From: ANME-2 cluster archaeon
GTDB lineage: Archaea > Halobacteriota > Methanosarcinia > Methanosarcinales > Methanocomedenaceae
DNA length: 13,531 bases
Direction: 5' to 3'
Assembly (NCBI GenBank): GCA_022353185.1
Contig: JAKRWB010000598.1
Coordinates: 1 to 13,531, forward strand
Shown: positions 1 to 6,082 of the stretch, one piece after another
Position numbering within the stretch: the first letter of the stretch is position 1
Layout: every line of letters begins with the position of its first letter
Position numbers and translations under genes: made by a program
Notes under the pieces: model-generated
What the model was told of the DNA's origin: nothing
What the model saw: the letters and a program-made list of their open reading frames with translations, nothing else
Databases searched by the model: none

Positions 1-10
1 ATGACCAATG

Positions 11-38
11 CCATTCACTTACGTTGCACAAGTAATGG
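11..38. repeat. Inverted repeat, possible terminator of an off-window gene
   Basis: CCATTCACTT at 11-20 pairs with AAGTAATGG at 30-38 with one bulged C and a 9-nt loop. It precedes AT-rich sequence and the TATA box at 68-75. It could be the 3' hairpin of a gene to the left, but no coding sequence is visible here to confirm that. Confidence 0.3.
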
Positions 39-61
39 TCACAACAAACTATAAATGTGGG

Positions 62-98
62 GCAAACTTTATATAATAGAACATTATTCAGAAATCCC
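62..98 (+). promoter_or_regulatory. Candidate archaeal promoter (TATA box) for the structured region 98-430
   Basis: TTTATATA at 68-75 sits in an AT-rich stretch and matches the archaeal TATA consensus. Archaeal transcription usually starts about 25 nt downstream, here near 95-100. No plausible protein start with a ribosome-binding site follows at a suitable distance, so the product may be a non-coding RNA. Confidence 0.4.
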
Positions 99-430
99 TA
101 ATATACATATTTTTGGATTTGGAAGGCATATTTCGCCTAACTATCATGCTCATCTCTAAAGTTCCAACCAAATATCTGGGCCGGAGGCGTGCAGCGCATG
201 ACCCGGATATGAGCATGTTATCCGACCCGAAGGATAGGCGATGGGGCAGGTGAGTGAAAATCCATTTTATTTAACGGTTGCATACATATGAAATGTGAGG
301 CGAAAACGAGCAATTTGGCAGAGCGACGCATAGCCGTATGTCTGCTGATAGATAAGGGAGATAACTCCAAGCCAACAAAGTTGGCGAGAGCCGAAGGCAA
401 AAGAATCGTTTTTATCCGTTCTTCCTTTTT
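98..430 (+). ncRNA. Candidate structured non-coding RNA, family not recognised
   Basis: This region has no convincing CDS but contains many pairings. CATGCTCAT (145-153) pairs perfectly with ATGAGCATG (209-217), enclosing CTGGG/CCCGG. TATCC (219-223) pairs with GGATA (232-236), and competes with CGGATA (204-209) pairing to TATCCG (219-224). GCAGA (318-322) pairs with TCTGC (341-345) around an inner CATA/TATG stem. GGAG/CTCC (357-368), GCCAAC/GTTGGC (371-385) and GCC/GGC (390-398) complete the series. A TATA box lies about 25 nt before the proposed 5' end, and T-runs at 409-413 and 426-430 could terminate the transcript. The GC-rich core at 180-250 stands out from its AT-rich flanks. I do not recognise RNase P RNA, SRP RNA, tRNA or a known archaeal riboswitch. 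A 35-codon ORF (146-253) overlaps it but lacks a well-placed ribosome-binding site. The ends are estimates. Confidence 0.3.
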
Positions 431-462
431 CCATTTCCAAAATCTATGCAAACTCATAGCAT

Positions 463-1428
463 CTACATTTGAGTGGAAAACAAAGATTTTAAACAATCGC
501 GGATTTCAATAGGTATAAACGCGACCTTGAATTGTCTTTCACCAAAGACCATTTTTCCAACAATCATTAGTCCTTTCTGCCTCAACATACCGATTGTGGA
601 CGGAGTGTTTTTATCATCCCAGAAGAAATCCATATCATCATCGTAGTTTTTAAGCTGACCATATTTCACAACGCCGCCCTGCTTAATACAAAAGACCAGC
701 ACTTCCTTAGACTTTTCTGGTAAATTTAAGACGATTTGAGGCAGGTCAGTTACAATTTTATGTTTAACTTCTTGGACTTTTTCTTTTTTAAGTCTCCCGT
801 TCAAACCATAATCCTTACACATCCAATCTATCCAGTGATGTGGATATTTGTTTAGTATTGCCTGTAGTGAAGAACTCCGGCGTAATAGAATGCTTTCGAA
901 TCGCTTAAGTTCGGTTTTCTCATGGACACCAAAAAACACGTCCGGATCCAATATAAGTGGCGACGTCGATATGTTAAAGACACCTGTGAAACGGTAATAC
1001 TCTCCAAATGGATGAATTCTGCCCGTTATCAGTGAGTTTGGAGACACAGGGTGTGGACTGCCTAATTTTACTTTATAGACATCGTGTCTTTTCATATCCT
1101 TGATCTTTAAAATCAAACCCTTTTTTGAAATAACGAGAAACTTGGAGCGGATAATATATTTTATTTGCAGAACTTTCTCTTTCATCTCAGGACTCAGATC
1201 AGGCGTGTTTTCCACAAATTCTTCTGCAATGGTCATGCCTGTTTCCGGAAGCACTTTTTCAAACAAAAGCCATGCTAGAAAATTGTTATACCATGTTTCA
1301 TCGGGCAATTCCCAATCTTTTTCGGGAAACTCATCAATGTACTTCTGGAACAACATCTCCGACGGTTCGCCATATTTATTCTCAGCGTATTCTAAAATTG
1401 TCTGGTTTACGTTCTCTTCATCAATCAT
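463..1428 (-). CDS. Hypothetical protein, 321 aa
   Basis: I do not recognise a named family. The protein is acidic and largely helical at the N-terminus (residues about 1-95, rich in Trp, Glu and Phe). A middle region contains a GRIHPFGEYYRFTGVF-like stretch near residues 136-151 that looks like a beta-rich core. The C-terminal 90 residues have the look of a winged-helix module: a helix ending KEVLVFCIKQGG, then a helix, then LRQKGLMIVGK and a beta hairpin. No signal peptide or membrane segment is seen. The start ATG is preceded by GGTTGAG, a weak ribosome-binding site. It lies 38 nt after the DUF2283 gene on the same strand and may be co-transcribed with it. Both are more AT-rich than the pilin-like genes next to them, which may mark an accessory segment. 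A cytosolic, possibly nucleic-acid-binding role is only an inference from the C-terminal pattern. Confidence 0.75.
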   Translation of the reverse strand: MIDEENVNQTILEYAENKYGEPSEMLFQKYIDEFPEKDWELPDETWYNNFLAWLLFEKVLPETGMTIAEEFVENTPDLSPEMKEKVLQIKYIIRSKFLVISKKGLILKIKDMKRHDVYKVKLGSPHPVSPNSLITGRIHPFGEYYRFTGVFNISTSPLILDPDVFFGVHEKTELKRFESILLRRSSSLQAILNKYPHHWIDWMCKDYGLNGRLKKEKVQEVKHKIVTDLPQIVLNLPEKSKEVLVFCIKQGGVVKYGQLKNYDDDMDFFWDDKNTPSTIGMLRQKGLMIVGKMVFGERQFKVAFIPIEIRDCLKSLFSTQM

Positions 1429-1466
1429 TTCTCAACCACAACATTAATTATTTGCTCAGATTTTAC

Positions 1467-1691
1467 TTAAATTGCCACACCCATTTCAACTGTAGGTATT
1501 TCAAGCTTTAAACCAGTTAAATCTTCTATCTTGAATTTTTCCTTGACATTGAGGATTTCGATTCCCACAAGTCTCCCACTGGCATCGTAATCCACAATAA
1601 AGCCGTTACTTATCTCTTCGCTCTCTTCAATTGGCTCCTCGCTAATTCTAAAATGGAGAGCGTCACTTTCCAAATCCACTTTTATTCTCAT
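1467..1691 (-). CDS. DUF2283 family protein, 74 aa
   Basis: This small protein fits the DUF2283 pattern: an N-terminal strand followed by SDALHFRISEEP, then an acidic ESEE stretch, then IVDYDASGRLVGIEIL. The family is widespread in archaea and bacteria, usually 60-80 aa, and has no established biochemical role; it is often found in accessory or toxin-antitoxin-like settings. The ATG is preceded by GGAG with a 6-nt spacer, a good ribosome-binding site. It lies 38 nt upstream of the 321-aa gene and about 36 nt downstream of the last pilin-like gene, all on the minus strand. A short inverted repeat in the latter gap may separate the two transcripts. The C-terminal tail (about residues 53-74) is longer than the bare motif requires. 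Confidence 0.8.
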   Translation of the reverse strand: MRIKVDLESDALHFRISEEPIEESEEISNGFIVDYDASGRLVGIEILNVKEKFKIEDLTGLKLEIPTVEMGVAI

Positions 1692-1709
1692 TTACGGCTC
1701 CATATTTCG

Positions 1710-1727
1710 TAATCCATTTACGGATTA
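1710..1727 (-). terminator. Short inverted repeat after the pilin-like gene cluster
   Basis: TAATCC (1710-1715) and GGATTA (1722-1727) form a 6-bp stem with a 6-nt loop, directly abutting tandem TAA stops at the end of the 391-aa pilin-like gene. It is a weak hairpin without a long U-run, so it may be an attenuating or processing site rather than a strong terminator. Confidence 0.3.
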
Positions 1728-2903
1728 TTAAACGTTCTTATCCCACATCGCCAGCGTCATCCTCGCCCTGCTGATATCGATCCTCGAAAATACATAGTCC
1801 AGCACCTCATCCTTAGCCTCCTCAATGGTGACAGCATTGCACACATACTGGTCAGTGATATCCGAAACCAGCGCATCAACCTCATCTGCCACCGCCTCAT
1901 GCACCTCTTCTCTGGCCACATCCTGCAGATACACAGTTATCTGCTCGCTGAGCGCCAGGCTGGCATTCTCAATAAAAGCAGGGTCATTCTTCAATTCAGC
2001 CAGTATCTCATCCATTATAATATCACTGATGCCCGAATTATTCCCCGGCACCACATTATCGACCTGCTGGTTGATGGCGGTCTGCGCCCTCTCAATGGTC
2101 TGCTCAATGGTCATTTCCACAATAATTGCCACAACCTCGTCCACTGTGCGGTTTATCGCATTGTTGATATGCCCGGCAATCACCTCTTCGGTCTGCTCCC
2201 TGGGCACCTCACTGGCTTTCTCCAGGTCAAGACCAATAGCATTCAGTTCCCCGGCAATAAGTTCCTCCACATAGTACCGGGTAAATTCAGTATGATACGG
2301 CATGGTTATCCATGCACTTTCCACAAAGGCCGTATCCGGCACCGGCGGCCCCATACGGGTTTCACCGCCAATAGGCACATCCCGAAACGGCCGCCACACC
2401 ACAGAGACATTATAATAATACCTGTTTCCAATTTGCCCGTCAAGGTAATCCTGCATCTGTGCATCTATATTGGCTCTATACTCGTCGGTCAGCAGGTTCA
2501 GCCTGAGGGTCCTGCCGTCATTGTAAATAGTGAACTGGGACGCCACCGATTCGCTGGCAAGGTCGGCAAATGTCTTGTGCTTCAATTCCCGCCCCGCCAC
2601 CAGTTCCTTGCCAGTCTGGTAAATGCCTGAATCCACAGCAGCGGGGCCAAGGGTTTCGTTCACCAGATAGTCCATCTGGGCGCCACCCACGGCATAGGAA
2701 AAATCATCCACCCTGCCGTTTTGCAGTGACAGCAGCACCTGTGAATTATGCTCTGCTACATTAGTATCGTGCAGCGCAGACAACTGGATCCCGCCCACCA
2801 TGACCGGTGCCAGCAGCACTGCACTGACCGACACCAGCACCAGGAACAGCAAAGCATCGATAGAACTGGAAAAACCACCGGTATCATGTACAATATCAGC
2901 CAT
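1728..2903 (-). CDS. Large pilin/pseudopilin-like membrane-anchored protein, 391 aa
   Basis: The N-terminus has a short polar stretch (MADIVHDTGGFSSSIDAL) and one hydrophobic helix at about residues 14-37, followed by a long extracytoplasmic domain. This layout resembles proteins of the haloarchaeal type IV pilus-like loci (DUF7284-type, from memory), though the sequence identity cannot be tested here. The body mixes a beta-rich region (about 90-190) with an acidic, highly helical C-terminal half (about 215-360) that could form coiled coils. An upstream in-frame ATG at 2918 exists, but the ATG at 2903 is favoured: it has GGGAG about 8 nt upstream and lies just 2 nt beyond the stop of the preceding gene, a typical translational-coupling arrangement. 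It is the last gene of a four-gene minus-strand cluster. The likely role is a minor pilin or assembly component at the cell surface, inferred from architecture and context. Confidence 0.72.
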   Translation of the reverse strand: MADIVHDTGGFSSSIDALLFLVLVSVSAVLLAPVMVGGIQLSALHDTNVAEHNSQVLLSLQNGRVDDFSYAVGGAQMDYLVNETLGPAAVDSGIYQTGKELVAGRELKHKTFADLASESVASQFTIYNDGRTLRLNLLTDEYRANIDAQMQDYLDGQIGNRYYYNVSVVWRPFRDVPIGGETRMGPPVPDTAFVESAWITMPYHTEFTRYYVEELIAGELNAIGLDLEKASEVPREQTEEVIAGHINNAINRTVDEVVAIIVEMTIEQTIERAQTAINQQVDNVVPGNNSGISDIIMDEILAELKNDPAFIENASLALSEQITVYLQDVAREEVHEAVADEVDALVSDITDQYVCNAVTIEEAKDEVLDYVFSRIDISRARMTLAMWDKNV

Positions 2904-2905
2904 AT

Positions 2906-3385
2906 TTACTTCTCCCATATCTTGACAGTCAATGTACCAGGCAGTTCATCGACCTCGTTCAGCTTGATGGTCACGGGCACCGATGCCGATACACCCAACT
3001 CTTCAGCCGTCCCTACCACTTTGCTGTAACTTGGCGGCACCTCGACCTTGAATGAAAAACCATAGCGTGTCCCGTACCTGTCTTTCAGCCCCTCAATATC
3101 TCCAGGTGTCAGGGATTCTACCCTGGCAGCATCTATCATGTCTGGCCGGTCTGTGGCCGTAAGCAGAGGCTCATTCCTTAGCAGTCCTGCCAGGCTGGCC
3201 GCATCATCATAATGCTGTGCAATATATGTCTTCTCGTCGTACACCTGGTACGAATGGGCAATCAGGCTGATGAATATGATAAACCCGATAACCGATAATG
3301 CCATGGCTACCATATCCGAGTTTGGCTCCACAATACCCCTTTCATCACTGGTAAACAATAGTAATCCCTCTCCTTTCAATCCCAT
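2906..3385 (-). CDS. Pilin-like membrane protein with an ERG-x-x-EP N-terminal motif, 159 aa
   Basis: Residues 14-20 read DERGIVEP, followed by a hydrophobic helix at about 25-44 (MALSVIGFIIFISLIAH) and a roughly 110-residue extracytoplasmic domain. A short charged head, an RG motif then E-P, and one helix closely resemble haloarchaeal pilus-locus proteins of the DUF7285 type (RGQ-x-EP). The RG-x-x-E pattern is reminiscent of class III prepilin signals, but Glu is at +3 after the Gly rather than the usual +5, so peptidase processing is uncertain. The start at 3385 has GAGGGG 4 nt upstream and overlaps the preceding gene by 41 nt. A shorter start (TTG at 3355, preceded by GGAGAGG) would nearly remove the overlap and place the ERG motif nearer the N-terminus. 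It is cotranscribed with the flanking pilin-like genes. Confidence 0.7.
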   Translation of the reverse strand: MGLKGEGLLLFTSDERGIVEPNSDMVAMALSVIGFIIFISLIAHSYQVYDEKTYIAQHYDDAASLAGLLRNEPLLTATDRPDMIDAARVESLTPGDIEGLKDRYGTRYGFSFKVEVPPSYSKVVGTAEELGVSASVPVTIKLNEVDELPGTLTVKIWEK

Positions 3386-3944
3386 CAGTCCCCTCGTAAT
3401 ACAATATCACTTTTTCCACCACCAGCGGCTGCCGGGTATCTGGTACGAACGGTTCCTGTGCCAGTTCAGCCTCTACCTGCCCCAACATCCCCTCTACAGC
3501 CGCCATATCCGAATCCAGTAGCAAGTCATCCCCTATACCGGACCTGCCCCCGCACCTGCTGGCTATTTCTTCCAACAGCCCTGACCGATCTACCCATAAA
3601 CTGTTAGCAGGATATACCGTTGTCATCAATGCCCGGGCCCGGGTCACACTACCAATCCCTGCCCCATAATCAGCAGCTACAAACCTTGCAGTCATACTTA
3701 TGGTAACCTCACCAGGAGTATCAAAATGATAATACCGGGCGCCCTGCAGGGAACTGCCTGCGACTCCTTCCATGAACGAGGCTATGGACGACAGGTCTGC
3801 ATCCATTTCCCCTGCCACATCCTGCAGTATGAACAGAGGTGGCACCTTAAAAGCAGCCAGTAGCAGTATGGCAGTGAATACGAGAAGTCCTGCCCTGGTG
3901 ATGAGGTAATCAGCCCATGCCATTTCATCATCCTTTAATCCCAT
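3345..3944 (-). CDS. Pilin-like single-pass membrane protein, 199 aa
   Basis: A short charged N-terminus (MGLKDDEMAWADYLITRAG) precedes one hydrophobic helix at about residues 18-38 and a roughly 160-residue outer domain with two cysteines. The topology matches the other genes of the cluster. I place it among archaeal type IV pilus accessory proteins by architecture and neighbourhood, not by a catalytic motif. The ATG at 3944 has GGTG 7 nt upstream; an internal ATG at 3923 also has a GGATG site, so the start may be seven codons shorter. It follows the 172-aa gene after 15 nt and overlaps the next gene by up to 41 nt, so translation is probably coupled. Confidence 0.7.
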   Translation of the reverse strand: MGLKDDEMAWADYLITRAGLLVFTAILLLAAFKVPPLFILQDVAGEMDADLSSIASFMEGVAGSSLQGARYYHFDTPGEVTISMTARFVAADYGAGIGSVTRARALMTTVYPANSLWVDRSGLLEEIASRCGGRSGIGDDLLLDSDMAAVEGMLGQVEAELAQEPFVPDTRQPLVVEKVILYYEGTDGIERRGITIVYQ

Positions 3945-3959
3945 AGCCGTGCACCGTCC

Positions 3960-4478
3960 TTAATATAATGTAACATACGTTCCACAGCTGTCTGTTACCA
4001 ATTCCAGGGTCAGTTCATAGGAGCCGGGCATCAGGACAATGGGTTCATCCAGTCGGGGCAGGGCAGCATATATAGCTTTTGATGGCTGGGTTTGGGTGAT
4101 GCCCTGGTAGGTTTTGTAGTAGATAATATTACTCTCGTGGGCACTGGCACTGACAGGCAACCCCCCGGCCTGTGGCGGCATGGCCCCGAAGACTACGTAC
4201 TCGACCCCATTCGGCACGGTTAACGTAATAATCTCTTTGGTACCGGTATTATCCGAAGCATCTGATACATCCCTGGCACCGCCCTGCTGGTATATGACTG
4301 ACGCCCTGGCCTCGAGTGAGGACAGGTCACCGGAAAATTGTGAAATGTTTGTATCTTTTGAAAAATCTGCCAGGGCCGTTGCTGATATTGCAATTATAAT
4401 TCCCATAAGAATAGCTGCTGCTGCAAATCTCATGGGCAGTGCGTCTGAACCTAGATCATCAAATATCACAACATGCAA
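3960..4478 (-). CDS. Pilin-like single-pass membrane protein, 172 aa, first gene of cluster
   Basis: Residues 8-16 (DDLGSDALP) lead into a hydrophobic helix at about 17-37 (RFAAAAILMGIIIAISATALADF). A Ser/Asp-rich segment and a beta-rich outer domain follow, ending in YVTLY. This is the layout of archaeal pilin-like or DUF7266/7289-type proteins: cytoplasmic head, one N-terminal helix, beta domain. There is no strong ribosome-binding site before the ATG; a GTG three codons in is an alternative start. It is the promoter-proximal gene of the cluster, with a TATA box about 50 nt upstream in the divergent region shared with fbp. No ATPase or platform protein is encoded between it and fbp, so the export machinery must lie elsewhere. 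Confidence 0.7.
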   Translation of the reverse strand: MHVVIFDDLGSDALPMRFAAAAILMGIIIAISATALADFSKDTNISQFSGDLSSLEARASVIYQQGGARDVSDASDNTGTKEIITLTVPNGVEYVVFGAMPPQAGGLPVSASAHESNIIYYKTYQGITQTQPSKAIYAALPRLDEPIVLMPGSYELTLELVTDSCGTYVTLY

Positions 4479-4526
4479 GATTTCATTAAGGTATATGAAA
4501 ATTGCGAATGTGATTTAATATATCCA

Positions 4527-4540
4527 CACTTATATATTCC
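4527..4540 (-). promoter_or_regulatory. TATA box for the pilin-like operon
   Basis: On the minus strand the sequence GGAATATATAAGTG contains a near-consensus archaeal TATA box. A start about 25 nt downstream, near 4508, would leave a leader of about 30 nt before the ATG at 4478. The element is nearly symmetric (TTATATAT on the plus strand) and could also serve rightward transcription. A second AT-rich element lies at 4514-4522. Confidence 0.55.
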
Positions 4541-4574
4541 ACGGTCATCAGGTTTCAATAGGTGAACCGATAAT

Positions 4575-4661
4575 GTTTATTTACCGAAATGTCTATTATC
4601 GATAATACCCTATAATCTATCAATCATTTAGCATACTGGATGAAATACTGGAGTAGAGAGG
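4575..4661 (+). promoter_or_regulatory. fbp upstream region with perfect palindrome, TATA-like elements and RBS
   Basis: A perfect 14-bp palindrome TATTATCGATAATA lies at 4594-4607. The heptamer CGATAAT is also present at 4568-4574. TATA-like elements are TTTATTTA (about 4576-4583) and CTATAATC (about 4610-4617); either could drive fbp. GAGGT ahead of the ATG at 4672, with a spacer of about 9 nt, is a good ribosome-binding site. The palindrome next to the core promoter suggests binding by a dimeric regulator, which is an inference. Confidence 0.4.
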
Positions 4662-4671
4662 TTTAAAGAAT

Positions 4672-5565
4672 ATGGAACTTGAGGATTTTTTAAAGACGAA
4701 AGGAACGGATGAGAACCTGACACAGCTTATCATGCTGTTTAGCAAACAGGCTACCGCTATCAAAGCTGGTTTCCTGAGCGCACGGGGCGCAGCTGATACC
4801 AAGAACGTATATGGTGAGACACAGATGGCCCTTGACAAAAGGGCTGATGAGATATTGATAGCCGCCCTGAAGGAATCAAAACTGGTCAGCTGGATTGCTA
4901 CGGAAGAGCAGCCTGACATCATTGAAGTGAAAGGTGCCGTAAACCCGTTTGGGATAACTATTGACCCCCTGGACGGTTCATCACTCATAGACGTGAACCT
5001 GGCTGTGGGCACTATTGTGGGCATCTATCCCGGCCATGTTCTGGAACCGGGTAATACCATGCTGGGCGCCCTGTATATCCTGTACGGACCCCTTACAACG
5101 CTGACCTATACCACCACGGGCAGCGGTGTACACGAATTCGTCATGGGCGAGGATGGCAACTTCACGCTGATGCAGGAGAACCTGACCATCCCTGAAGGCA
5201 AGTTATATGCGCCCGGAGCCCTGCGAAAGGACTACCTGCCATATCATAAAAAGTTCATCGAACAACTGGAATCTGAAGGTTATAAATTGAGGTTCTCTGG
5301 CTCATTTGTAGCAGACGTACACCAGATACTGCACAAAGGCGGCATGTTCACCTATCCGGCATTTGTGGGTAAGGAAAACGGGAAGTTAAGACTGCTATTC
5401 GAAGGAACGCCCATGGGTAAAGTAGTGACAGAAGCCGGAGGGGCTGTTTCCAATGGAACTATCAACCTGCTTGATGTGAAACCTGCTGCTGTTTCAGACC
5501 GTACACCCATATATATCGGTGGTCGAAAAGAGATAGCTTTAATTGAATCCATAAAAAGGAGTTAA
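4672..5565 (+). CDS. fbp: Class I fructose-1,6-bisphosphatase
   Basis: This enzyme hydrolyses fructose-1,6-bisphosphate to fructose-6-phosphate and phosphate, the committed step of gluconeogenesis, in the cytosol with Mg2+. The class I signatures are clear. IATEEQPD (about residues 75-82) supplies the acidic metal ligands. TIDPLDGSSLID (about 97-108) is the metal/phosphate loop, although the usual Asn of DGSSNID is Leu here. YGPLTTLTYTT, FSGSFVADVHQILHKGGMF and GKLRLLFEGTPMG-x-VV-x-EAGG form the substrate-binding half. At 297 aa it is shorter than bacterial enzymes of about 330 aa, mainly at the N-terminus. Most archaea use the type V FBP aldolase/phosphatase instead; the class I form is known in Methanosarcinales relatives. 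The start has GAGGT upstream. Only 9 nt separate it from the next gene, so it heads an operon. Confidence 0.93.
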   Translation: MELEDFLKTKGTDENLTQLIMLFSKQATAIKAGFLSARGAADTKNVYGETQMALDKRADEILIAALKESKLVSWIATEEQPDIIEVKGAVNPFGITIDPLDGSSLIDVNLAVGTIVGIYPGHVLEPGNTMLGALYILYGPLTTLTYTTTGSGVHEFVMGEDGNFTLMQENLTIPEGKLYAPGALRKDYLPYHKKFIEQLESEGYKLRFSGSFVADVHQILHKGGMFTYPAFVGKENGKLRLLFEGTPMGKVVTEAGGAVSNGTINLLDVKPAAVSDRTPIYIGGRKEIALIESIKRS

Positions 5566-5574
5566 GTACATAAA

Positions 5575-6063
5575 ATGCAGTTATTAGCAGAAGATATCAA
5601 ATATGCCGGGCACATCCTTGCCCGCCGATTTTTTACTGAGCAGGGCTGGAGATTCACTGACCTGGCATTATCTGGCAAAAAGATTGCCGAATCACTGGAA
5701 AACGTAAACGAATCATATAAACAATATTCTGATATGAGCAAAGACTGGTATGTAGCGAATTCTGCTGAAAAGAATATTCATATGACCACCAGCTGGAATA
5801 AGTTAGGTGAATTGAACAACCTTTTACAGACATGGTCCGGGCAGTTCGACTTTCTGTTAAAGACAAATACAAATACAAACGTGTCCCTGTGTATGGTCAA
5901 GTCAATACAATCCGATCTGAATAACGATCAACAGCGTGCTATTTCCGATGCCAGGAAAGCAAGGTTTAATGTATATATTTTCAAGACAGATATTCCAGAC
6001 GAGATGGATTTTGAACTGGTTGAAGTTGTTGGCGGCCTCTCGGGTGTAGGGAACTTTAAATAA
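5575..6063 (+). CDS. PD-(D/E)XK nuclease-like protein, probably catalytically degenerate, 162 aa
   Basis: I recognise no named family. The C-terminal half looks like a restriction-endonuclease-like core. FDFLLK (residues 91-96) holds the first Asp (D92), a strand ending LCMVKS (105-110) holds the second motif, a helix LNNDQQRAISDARKA (115-129) follows with the Gln often seen in VRR-NUC/Hjc-like proteins, then a strand NVYIFKTDIP. In active enzymes the second motif is E-x-K; here Met107 stands where Glu is expected, with Lys109 kept, so hydrolysis is doubtful. The N-terminal 85 residues are helical with a Trp-rich segment. The ORF starts 9 nt after fbp; GGAG lies 13 nt before the ATG inside the end of fbp, so coupled expression is likely. 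It is followed by the BI-1 family gene. The fold call is an inference from the motif order. Confidence 0.75.
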   Translation: MQLLAEDIKYAGHILARRFFTEQGWRFTDLALSGKKIAESLENVNESYKQYSDMSKDWYVANSAEKNIHMTTSWNKLGELNNLLQTWSGQFDFLLKTNTNTNVSLCMVKSIQSDLNNDQQRAISDARKARFNVYIFKTDIPDEMDFELVEVVGGLSGVGNFK

Positions 6064-6067
6064 AAAC

Positions 6068-6082
6068 GGAGGAACATTTATT
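6068..6082 (+). promoter_or_regulatory. Strong RBS directing an apparent AUU start
   Basis: GGAGG at 6068-6072 is the best Shine-Dalgarno sequence in this operon. Exactly 7 nt downstream, in the frame of the BI-1 family gene, is ATT (6080-6082). No in-frame ATG, GTG or TTG occurs between this RBS and the ATG at 6152, which itself has no RBS. This decides the start chosen for that gene. Confidence 0.6.

Noticed and set aside
146..253. Plus-strand ORF of 35 codons (MLISKVPTKYLG...) in the left region
   Set aside because: The nearest purine-rich site (GGAAGG at 121-126) is about 19 nt away, no family is recognised, and the start codon lies within the 145-217 stem. RNA structure is a better explanation, though coding cannot be excluded.
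315..345. Group II intron domain V or transposon-end resemblance (AGCCGTATG)
   Set aside because: Only a short octamer-like match; the catalytic AGC triad stem, bulge and flanking domains of an intron are not evident, and no reverse transcriptase or transposase is nearby.
218..512. Overlapping ORFs on both strands (92 aa minus, 74 aa plus) at 218-512
   Set aside because: Neither has an RBS or recognisable motif, and they overlap each other and the hairpins. The 74-aa frame runs into the end of the 321-aa gene. They look like chance frames over a structured RNA.
1825..2764. Long plus-strand ORFs (149 and 243 aa) antisense to the pilin-like gene
   Set aside because: Composition is Ser/Thr/His-rich without domains, and each is a mirror of the helical acidic minus-strand gene, which has coupled starts and a membrane anchor.
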